A stretch of 18,405 bases of DNA, from NCBI GenBank assembly GCA_039812405.1, contig JBDIAL010000048.1:1-18405 (forward strand). Reading direction: 5' to 3'. Of this stretch, positions 12,541 to 17,912 are shown piece by piece. The translations under genes were made by a program, and so were the position numbers. This DNA is from Nostocoides sp039812405 (GTDB lineage: Bacteria; Actinomycetota; Actinomycetes; Actinomycetales; Dermatophilaceae). The stretch's first letter is position 1. Every line of letters starts with the position of its first letter. Under the pieces are notes generated by a model. That model had not been told where the DNA came from and did not search any database. It saw nothing but the letters and a program-made list of their open reading frames with translations.

Positions 12541-13964
12541 TGGCTACCGTCCGGGTCAAGCGGATCGTCGGCCTGACACAGACAGGTGCGCCGACTGTCC
12601 GCGTGAAGCGCATCGCGGGTGTGGTGGCGGCGTCGACCGGCACAGTCCGTGTGAAGCGCATCGTCGGCGTGGTGACGGTCGAGCAGCCGACGGTGGGCGT
12701 GACGGTCGCCCTGTCGGCGACACCCACTCTCGTGTGGCAGAAGATCACCATGACCGCGTCGGCCACCCTGACCGGTTCGGGTGACTCGGTGGCGTCGTGG
12801 TCGTGGACGCGCGTCTCAACCAACGCGGCGCCCCTGTCGTCGACCACGACCGCTGCGGCGTCGTTCCGGGTCCTGGCGCACCTGGCCGCGACGTCGTACC
12901 AGTACCAGGTGAAGGTCACGTCCGTGCAGGGCGCGACGTTCACCGCCGTGGTGACGGTGCCGATCCCGAAGGCGCCGATGTTCACCATCGACGCGGCCGG
13001 GGTTCGGCACCCGTCGGCGTGGATCGGGACGTCACCGACGTACCCGCTGCCTGCGGTGACGGGCACGAAGACGGTCCGGGTGAAGCGGCTCCTCGCGATC
13101 GTGCAGGGCTCCACGAGCAACCCGACGCCGGGCCCGTCGGGGATGCTCGTCGGTGGCCGGGTCAACATGCCGTCGGGGACGCCCGGCACGGACAACACCG
13201 AAGCGGGAGACTTCACCCTCGGCGAGCAGTGGTACGGCCCGCTGCAGGTCACCAAGGACTACTTCGGCGGGACCCTGCCGGCGAAGTACAACTCGCCGTT
13301 CCCGGCTCGGGTCGTGGTCCAGCTGTCGATGTCGGACCCGACGTCGTTCACGCAGGCCAACTTCGCCGGGTTCGTGAAGTCGATCCCGGCAGGGACGATC
13401 CTCACCTACCAGCACGAGCCCGAGCGGCCCCAGTTCTCGTGGAACGGGCCGCAGTACGTGACGAAGCTCAACTCGTTCTGTGACGCGATCCGCGCCATCC
13501 GCACCGACTGCCCGATCTGGATCATGTCGTCGGGGTACCAGTACAAGACGGGGTCGTCGATGTACGACAACGTCAAGAACGGCCAGTACCTGAAGGGTTT
13601 GGAGGTCGACGGGTACGGCTTCGAGGCGTACCGCAACGGCACGAACAACAACGCGCAGGGCATGGCGATCATCGACATTCCCGACCGCAACGAGTTCATC
13701 CTGTGGAAGTCGCTGATCCCGTCGGGTGCGACGTGGGGCATCTCCGAGACGGGGTTCGGCCGCACGGACAACTCGACGGTCTCCGACATCGTGCAGCAGC
13801 GGAACGCGCGGGTCCCGACGACCGTGGCCCGGTTGATCTCGATGGGCTGCTCGACGTTCATGTACTTCTTCTCCAACGAGGGCCCGGACTGGTTCCCGTG
13901 GCTGCCGACCGACGACGGCTTCAAGGCGATGTACAAGGCGCTCCCGCGAGGCAGCGCGTCATGA
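12540..13964 (+). CDS. Tail fibre protein with putative glycoside hydrolase domain
   Basis: A 474-residue protein from ATG 12540, which overlaps the previous stop (TGATG); an upstream in-frame extension to 12054 would run through the neighbour and is rejected. Residues 3-50 are three 16-residue tandem repeats starting TVRVKR(I)(V/A)G, and a fourth TVRVKR lies at 178-183. Between them, residues 50-155 look like an Ig/PKD-like domain (SATPTLVWQKITMTASATL; SVASWSWTRVS). From about 205 to 474 the pattern resembles a TIM-barrel glycoside hydrolase of the GH26 kind: an early GRVNMPSG start, TYQHEPER with Glu 293 as candidate acid/base after His, WIMSSGYQYKTG, DGYGFEAYRN, and WGISETGFGR with Glu 403 as candidate nucleophile. 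The family assignment is from motif spacing only. It would digest a host surface glycan during adsorption. Confidence 0.65.
   Translation: MATVRVKRIVGLTQTGAPTVRVKRIAGVVAASTGTVRVKRIVGVVTVEQPTVGVTVALSATPTLVWQKITMTASATLTGSGDSVASWSWTRVSTNAAPLSSTTTAAASFRVLAHLAATSYQYQVKVTSVQGATFTAVVTVPIPKAPMFTIDAAGVRHPSAWIGTSPTYPLPAVTGTKTVRVKRLLAIVQGSTSNPTPGPSGMLVGGRVNMPSGTPGTDNTEAGDFTLGEQWYGPLQVTKDYFGGTLPAKYNSPFPARVVVQLSMSDPTSFTQANFAGFVKSIPAGTILTYQHEPERPQFSWNGPQYVTKLNSFCDAIRAIRTDCPIWIMSSGYQYKTGSSMYDNVKNGQYLKGLEVDGYGFEAYRNGTNNNAQGMAIIDIPDRNEFILWKSLIPSGATWGISETGFGRTDNSTVSDIVQQRNARVPTTVARLISMGCSTFMYFFSNEGPDWFPWLPTDDGFKAMYKALPRGSAS
12546..13103 (+). repeat. TVRVKR repeats in fibre gene
   Basis: Three tandem 48-bp units (12546-12689) each encode T-V-R-V-K-R-I-(V/A)-G-x(7), with synonymous differences between copies, so selection acts on the protein. 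A fourth partial unit at 13071-13103 encodes T-V-R-V-K-R-L-L-A-I-V, after the Ig-like insertion. The alternating hydrophobic and basic residues suggest beta strands exposing a positive face. Confidence 0.75.
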
Positions 13965-14425
13965 GGCGCTTTCGGCCCGACCACCAAGGCTGGGGGCTGC
14001 TCGTCTGCGGCCTCCTCTGGGCCATCCTCGGGCGCTGGACGTGGTACGGGACGATCCCCGCCGTCCACCATCCCGGAGCATTCCACGAACTGATCGACCC
14101 ACACATTCGCGCCGTCATCTGGGTCTTCACCGCAGGCATGGCCATCGCGTCCGTGTGGATGCGCCCGTCACGGTCGATGGCTCTCGGGGCGCTCGCGTTC
14201 ATGCCCGGCCTGCAAGCCATCTCCTACACGTTCTCGTGGGTCCTGTCGTGGTGGCACTGGTGGCCCCTGAACGGTCTCGGCCCGGGCTTCCCCGACGGCA
14301 TATACAGCGCCGTCGTGTACCTCGGCCTCGTCGGGTGGGTCGTCTACATCGCGTTCGAGAAGAAGGACACGACAGCCGACGACCTGATGGCGGTCCTGCA
14401 GTCGAACGGCGGCCATGACGGATGA
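13961..14425 (+). CDS. Four-helix membrane protein, Trp-rich
   Basis: A 154-residue protein from ATG 13961 (ATGA overlap with the fibre gene). Four hydrophobic segments are visible at about 10-28, 49-67, 72-98 and 113-132. The third is notable for a Trp-rich end (SWVLSWWHWWPLNG). The N-terminus is basic (MRRFRPDHQG) and the C-terminus is hydrophilic with FEKKDTTADDLM, suggesting cytoplasmic placement of the tail. It opens the membrane/lysis gene block, so a holin-like, antiholin or superinfection-exclusion role is possible. It is not recognised from a named family. Confidence 0.7.
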   Translation: MRRFRPDHQGWGLLVCGLLWAILGRWTWYGTIPAVHHPGAFHELIDPHIRAVIWVFTAGMAIASVWMRPSRSMALGALAFMPGLQAISYTFSWVLSWWHWWPLNGLGPGFPDGIYSAVVYLGLVGWVVYIAFEKKDTTADDLMAVLQSNGGHDG

Positions 14426-14844
14426 GCGACACGATCTGGGCTGCCATCATCGGCGTAGCAGGCGTAGGCATATCCATACTTGTCTCCCTAATCGTCGCGC
14501 GCATCGACAAGTCGTCGAAGGCGCAGGCCACCGACGTCGAGACGAACGCGCAACTTCTCATCCAGCTCGTGCAGTCGTGGAAGGACCGCACGGAGGCCGC
14601 CGTGGCTGACGCGGCCAACGCGAAGTCGGAGGCGGCGCAGGCGAAGGCGCTCGCGCAGCAGACCAATGACGACCTCGCCACCGAGCGCGGAAAGCGGCAG
14701 GAACAGGACCGCGTCATCGCCGGGCTGCGGCGCGGGATGCGCGTGTGGGCCGAGTGGGCGAAGCGGATCCACGACGAGTGGCCGCGGGTCCGCCAGGGTG
14801 ACGCCGCGCCGCCGCTGCCGTCCATCGACGACGCCGAGATCTAG
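14422..14844 (+). CDS. Single-anchor coiled-coil membrane protein
   Basis: A 140-residue protein from ATG 14422 (ATGA overlap with the preceding stop). Residues 5-26 form one hydrophobic anchor (IWAAIIGVAGVGISILVSLIV). Residues 29-100 are charged and Ala/Gln/Glu-rich (DVETNAQLLIQLVQSW; NAKSEAAQAKALAQQ), a likely long coiled coil, and the end is short and acidic. Small proteins with one N-terminal helix and a coiled coil near the endolysin are common in actinobacterial phages and are sometimes annotated as holin-like or spanin-like. There is no lipobox, so a classic spanin is not supported. The anchor codons include several A-ending or rare ones (GTA, ATA, CTA at 14455-14490), unusual for this window. 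Confidence 0.65.
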   Translation: MSDTIWAAIIGVAGVGISILVSLIVARIDKSSKAQATDVETNAQLLIQLVQSWKDRTEAAVADAANAKSEAAQAKALAQQTNDDLATERGKRQEQDRVIAGLRRGMRVWAEWAKRIHDEWPRVRQGDAAPPLPSIDDAEI

Positions 14845-14858
14845 GAGCATCCCTCGTG
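14843..14858 (+). promoter_or_regulatory. Ribosome binding site for the EEP-endolysin fusion start
   Basis: AGGAG at 14843-14847 overlaps the preceding TAG stop and stands 8 bases before GTG 14856. This supports translation of the long form from the very first codon of the EEP domain. Confidence 0.75.
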
Positions 14859-16328
14859 TCTGAGGACATCACCTGCCGTGTCATCGGCTGGAACATCCAG
14901 CGTGACGTGTACGGCGTCGGCACGTCGCAGTCGTGGGACGCCCGCAAGCCTGGCGTGCTCGCCGTCCTGAAGGCTGCGGACATCTCGATCGCGCTGCTGC
15001 AGGAGTGTTCCCCGGCTCAGGCGGCGTGGCTCGCGAAGGGTCTCGGGTCGGACTGGCAGGTCGTGAACGGCCTCAACGCCAACGCCGTCCTGTACAACTC
15101 GCGCTGGAAGGCTGAGACGGTCCGTGACGTCGCCCTGCCGGGTGCGCAGTCCCGCGGGATCCTCCTCGTCCAGATGCGCCGAGTCGCAGGCACCGGAGCC
15201 GGCGGGTACCTGTGGGCGTGCACGAGCCACTGGCAGTCCGGGATCACGACCGGCTGGGAGAAGGACCGCGACGCTGCCGCGCAGGCCGTCGCTGACCGGC
15301 TCGCGAAGTACGAGTGGGCGGTCCTGTCGGTCGACCGGAACGCGCTCCCCACCGAAGCCCCACACGCGGCGATGGTGAAGGCCGGGTACGTCGACGCCAT
15401 CCCCGACGCCACCGACACCTACTACGGCTACGACACGTCCACGAGCAACGACCGGCACATCGACGCCTTCTACCACCGGCCCGACCGTGTCACCGCGACC
15501 GCGACCGTCCTCGCGTCGACCGCATCCGACCACCGACCCACCCTCGTCGAGCTGACCGTCCACACCGACGGCCAAGGAGAACCCATGACTGCCACCGACA
15601 CCCTGATCAAGTACGGCATCCAGAACGCCGACGCGCTCGTGCAAGCCGCCGCGACCGAGGGCGTGCCGCTCTACATCGCCGCCGCGTTCGTGAGCAAGGA
15701 GTCCGGCGGGCAGAACATCTTCGGCCACGACAGGGGCGGCATGTACCCCGGGCAGGCCGTCACGCAGGACAAGTACAACACGATGGTCGCAGCCGTCGCG
15801 AAGGGCGCGACGTCCAACGGTGTCGGGCCGATGCAGATTACCTACGGCGGATACTTCCCCCTCGCAGCCAAGCAGGGACTGGACTTGTGGGTGCCGCTGG
15901 ACAACTACCGGTTCGGGCTGCGGATCATCAAGGGCTACCTCGACGGGGACTACTCCAGCGCGCGGATCAACCGGGCCGGGCAGATCTACAACTCGGGCAA
16001 GCCGACCGGCGCACCCTCCTACGGCGCGTCCGTCGTGTCGCTGGCGAACACGTGGAAGTCACGCTTGGGGTCGGTGGTCCCCGACTCGGGCAAGCCGACC
16101 CTGCGGAAGGGCTCCACCGGCTCCGCGGTACGCAGCCTGCAAGCCGGGCTCAAGGCGCACTTCCCGCTGTACGCCGGATCCCTTGCCGTGGACGGCGACT
16201 TCGGCGCGAAGACCGGTGCCGCGGTCGGGGAGTTCCAGAAGCGGTCCGGCCTCACCGCCGACCAGGTCGTCGGCCCGAACACATGGGCCGCGCTCGCCCA
16301 GTACGGCATCACCCCCACCTCTAACTGA
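14856..16328 (+). CDS. EEP phosphodiesterase-endolysin fusion (490 aa)
   Basis: One uninterrupted frame with three domains. Residues 1-240 are an endonuclease/exonuclease/phosphatase (EEP, DNase I-like) domain with the expected residues in order: Asn13 (VIGWNIQ), Glu50 (IALLQECS), His125 (TSHWQSG), Asp160 and Asn162 (VLSVDRNALP), His201-Ile-Asp203 (RHIDAFYHRP) and Asp225-His226 (SDHRPTLVEL). Residues 244-400 are a lysozyme/transglycosylase-like domain with Glu282 in FVSKESGGQ and the GVGPMQITYGGY motif. Residues 415-487 are a peptidoglycan-binding domain (KPTLRKGSTGSAVRSLQ; VDGDFGAKTGAAVGEFQ). Endolysins cleave the peptidoglycan at the end of infection; EEP enzymes hydrolyse phosphodiesters of nucleic acids, lipids or other substrates. 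No signal peptide is seen, so release would depend on a holin. The lysin part also has its own internal start. Confidence 0.85.
   Translation: MSEDITCRVIGWNIQRDVYGVGTSQSWDARKPGVLAVLKAADISIALLQECSPAQAAWLAKGLGSDWQVVNGLNANAVLYNSRWKAETVRDVALPGAQSRGILLVQMRRVAGTGAGGYLWACTSHWQSGITTGWEKDRDAAAQAVADRLAKYEWAVLSVDRNALPTEAPHAAMVKAGYVDAIPDATDTYYGYDTSTSNDRHIDAFYHRPDRVTATATVLASTASDHRPTLVELTVHTDGQGEPMTATDTLIKYGIQNADALVQAAATEGVPLYIAAAFVSKESGGQNIFGHDRGGMYPGQAVTQDKYNTMVAAVAKGATSNGVGPMQITYGGYFPLAAKQGLDLWVPLDNYRFGLRIIKGYLDGDYSSARINRAGQIYNSGKPTGAPSYGASVVSLANTWKSRLGSVVPDSGKPTLRKGSTGSAVRSLQAGLKAHFPLYAGSLAVDGDFGAKTGAAVGEFQKRSGLTADQVVGPNTWAALAQYGITPTSN
15574..15587 (+). promoter_or_regulatory. Internal ribosome binding site and ATG at the domain junction
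   Basis: AAGGAG at 15574-15579 lies five bases before ATG 15585-15587, in the same frame as the long gene. It is the best-looking ribosome binding site in this part of the window and falls exactly between the EEP domain (last motif at residue 226) and the endolysin domain (Met 244). It strongly suggests separate initiation of the endolysin. Confidence 0.75.
15585..16328 (+). CDS. Short endolysin from the internal start (247 aa)
   Basis: This nested product starts at ATG 15585 with MTATDTLIKYGIQ and contains only the lysozyme/transglycosylase-like domain (candidate catalytic Glu39 in this numbering, SKESGG; then GVGPMQIT) and the C-terminal peptidoglycan-binding domain. At 247 residues it matches the usual two-domain endolysin size. 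The AAGGAG five bases upstream makes it likely to be made in larger amount than the long form. In-frame internal starts in lysin genes that yield a second, shorter product are known in other phages, though there the short form is usually only a binding domain. Here the short form would itself be a complete lysin. The existence of the product is inferred from sequence. Confidence 0.65.
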   Translation: MTATDTLIKYGIQNADALVQAAATEGVPLYIAAAFVSKESGGQNIFGHDRGGMYPGQAVTQDKYNTMVAAVAKGATSNGVGPMQITYGGYFPLAAKQGLDLWVPLDNYRFGLRIIKGYLDGDYSSARINRAGQIYNSGKPTGAPSYGASVVSLANTWKSRLGSVVPDSGKPTLRKGSTGSAVRSLQAGLKAHFPLYAGSLAVDGDFGAKTGAAVGEFQKRSGLTADQVVGPNTWAALAQYGITPTSN

Positions 16329-16336
16329 GGAGCATC

Positions 16337-16597
16337 ATGACCACCTACAACATCCCCGCGAAGTACCGGGCGCTCGTCTACTCGGTCTTCGGGATCGTCT
16401 CGCTCGTGCTGTCCTCCCTCACCGTCTGGTACGGCGCGGTCAACTCCGACCTGCCGACGTGGCTCATCGGCGCCAACGCCGTGGTCGTGTTCGTCGGAGC
16501 CGCCATCGGGTACACGGCCCGCGCCAACGTCACCCGCGAGGACGACCCCGACCCGGAGCCGGCCGCGCTCGTGCAGGCGACGGAGGGCGAGCAGTGA
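16337..16597 (+). CDS. Holin, two transmembrane helices
   Basis: An 86-residue protein from ATG 16337 with GAGGAG at 16327-16332. It has a short N-terminus (MTTYNIPAKYRALV), two hydrophobic segments at about 13-33 (VYSVFGIVSLVLSSLTVWYG) and 42-60 (WLIGANAVVVFVGAAIGYT), a short loop and a hydrophilic acidic C-terminus (REDDPDPEPA). Size, topology and position directly after the endolysin are those of a phage holin, which opens the membrane so that lysins lacking signal peptides can reach the wall. It could release both endolysin forms and perhaps the protease downstream. Its stop overlaps the next GTG by three bases (GTGA). Confidence 0.8.
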   Translation: MTTYNIPAKYRALVYSVFGIVSLVLSSLTVWYGAVNSDLPTWLIGANAVVVFVGAAIGYTARANVTREDDPDPEPAALVQATEGEQ

Positions 16598-17433
16598 CCC
16601 GCTACCGCATCCCGTCGACAGACCCGCGCCTCGGCAGGCACGTCAACCACGACCCGCGCTCCCTGCGGTACCTCGCCCCGGCGCAGCCCGTCTCGACCCT
16701 CACCTCGGTGCGGCACTCCTCGAGCATCCCGATCCTCGACCAGGGCGACCTCGGCAGTTGCACCGGCAACGCCGCGACCGCCTGCCTGTCCTACGAGTCG
16801 TTCTGGGGCACCGGCTCGACGGTCCTGTCGACGACGGACGCCACGGCGGACGAGACGTACGCGGTCGGCGTCTACTCCGACGCGACGAAGATCGACGACT
16901 ACGACGGCACCTACCCGCCCACCGACACCGGCTCCGACGGCCTGTCCGTCGCGAAGGTGCTCACGAACCGGGGCCTCATCTCCGGGTACACCCACGCCAC
17001 CTCCCTGGAGGCTGCCCTGACCGCGCTGCAGACGCAGGCCGTCATCACCGGCACCGAGTGGCTCAACGGCATGTTCACGCCCGACGCCGACGGTCGGCTG
17101 CACGTCACTGGCTCCGTCGCAGGCGGACACGAGTACGTCCTCGACGAGGTCGACGTCCCCAACCAGCGCGTGTGGATGCGCAACTCGTGGGGCGACTCGT
17201 GGGGCGTGCAGGGACGCGCGTACTTCACGTGGGCCGACTTCCAGAAGCTCCTGGCGAAGGACGGCGACGTGACGGTGTTCACCCCTGCCTCCCAGCCGGC
17301 GCCGACCCCGACTCCCGACCCGTCCGACGTCGACAGCGTCCTCGTCCCCATCGTGCAGCGACTCCTGAAGCTGAAGGCGCTGCCGAAGTGGGCGCGCACC
17401 GCGCTTGAGGCGTGGCTCGACGCCCAGTCCTGA
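16594..17433 (+). CDS. Papain-like (C1 family) cysteine protease
   Basis: A 279-residue protein from GTG 16594, overlapping the holin stop. The catalytic layout of papain-type proteases is complete: Gln50 (oxyanion) and Cys56 in ILDQGDLGSCTGNAAT, His179 in VAGGHEYVLDEVD, and Asn197 in MRNSWGDSWGVQGRAYF. The N-terminal 45 residues could act as a short pro-segment (LGRHVNHDPRSLRYL). After the protease domain there is a Pro/Thr-rich linker at about 233-247 (QPAPTPTPDPSD) and a basic amphipathic tail (LVPIVQRLLKLKALPKWAR). There is no signal peptide. The family cleaves peptide bonds; possible targets are host proteins, wall-linked proteins, or peptide cross-links released with the endolysin. C1 peptidases are less usual in lysis cassettes than NlpC/P60 or CHAP enzymes. 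A virion role cannot be excluded. Confidence 0.85.
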   Translation: MTRYRIPSTDPRLGRHVNHDPRSLRYLAPAQPVSTLTSVRHSSSIPILDQGDLGSCTGNAATACLSYESFWGTGSTVLSTTDATADETYAVGVYSDATKIDDYDGTYPPTDTGSDGLSVAKVLTNRGLISGYTHATSLEAALTALQTQAVITGTEWLNGMFTPDADGRLHVTGSVAGGHEYVLDEVDVPNQRVWMRNSWGDSWGVQGRAYFTWADFQKLLAKDGDVTVFTPASQPAPTPTPDPSDVDSVLVPIVQRLLKLKALPKWARTALEAWLDAQS

Positions 17434-17434
17434 C

Positions 17435-17475
17435 CGAACCCCCACCCCGGCCCCCGCCATTCGGTGGGGGCTTCG
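17435..17475 (+). terminator. Terminator-like hairpin after the protease gene
   Basis: CCCCCACC (17439-17446) pairs with GGTGGGGG (17463-17470) across a 16-base loop, and the flanking CGAA and TTCG extend the stem past a one-base bulge. It begins two bases after the protease stop. There is no long T-tract. It plausibly ends the lysis transcript; the next gene at 17517 has its own ribosome binding site (AGGAGAA). Confidence 0.6.
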
Positions 17476-17516
17476 TCATGCCCGCCGAGCGCGGCAGTCA
17501 CTAGGAGAACCACAAC

Positions 17517-17912
17517 ATGGCACTCACCGTCGCCGCCGCGTCCGCCCAGGCCATGGGCTCGGCGCTCGCCACGAACATCGGCTCGTCCGCCGTGATCGAG
17601 ATCCGGTCCGGGTCCAAGCCCGCCACCCCGGAGACCACGGCCTCGGGCACCCTGCTCGTGTCGATCACCATCTCCGGGTCCTTCACGTCGTCCGGTGGCG
17701 TCCTCACGGCGGCCGACCCCGCCGCTGTGGCGCCCACCGCGTCCGGGACGGCCGGGTACTTCCGGGTCAAGACGTCCGGCGGCACCGCGGTCCTCGACGG
17801 CACGGTCACCGCGACGGGCGGCGGCGGTGACATGCAGCTCGGGTCGACCACGATCTCCACGGGGGTCAACGTCGACTTGGGCGTGCCCACGATCACCGTG
17901 CCGGTCGCCTGA
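17517..17912 (+). CDS. Beta-rich phage protein of unknown function
   Basis: A 131-residue protein from ATG 17517, preceded by AGGAGAA at 17503-17509. It is rich in Gly, Thr, Ser and Val, with the pattern SSAVIEIRSGSKPATPETTASG, TLLVSITISG, GTAGYFRVKTSGGTAVLDGTV, GGGGDMQLGSTTIS and a final VDLGVPTITVPVA. The same order of strands ('I-x-I-R-S-G-x-x-P', 'G-T-L-L', 'Y-F-R-V', 'G-D-M-x-L') occurs in small phage proteins that are generally annotated as hypothetical and are probably structural beta-sandwiches. It could be a decoration or fibre-cap protein. There is no signal peptide or membrane segment. Its stop overlaps the next ATG (TGATG), so the two genes are likely co-translated. Confidence 0.7.
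   Translation: MALTVAAASAQAMGSALATNIGSSAVIEIRSGSKPATPETTASGTLLVSITISGSFTSSGGVLTAADPAAVAPTASGTAGYFRVKTSGGTAVLDGTVTATGGGGDMQLGSTTISTGVNVDLGVPTITVPVA

Noticed and set aside
12422..13255. 277-codon open frame on the - strand inside the fibre gene
   Set aside because: The apparent repeats in it are only the reverse reading of the TVRVKR repeats.
15314..16324. 336-codon + strand frame overlapping the lysin
   Set aside because: It is an Arg-rich shadow of the EEP-lysin reading frame without any domain pattern.
15820..16593. In-frame upstream extension of the cysteine protease over the lysin and holin genes
   Set aside because: The sequence is Arg/Ser/Pro-rich shadow; the GTG at 16594 overlaps the holin stop and gives a normal protease length.
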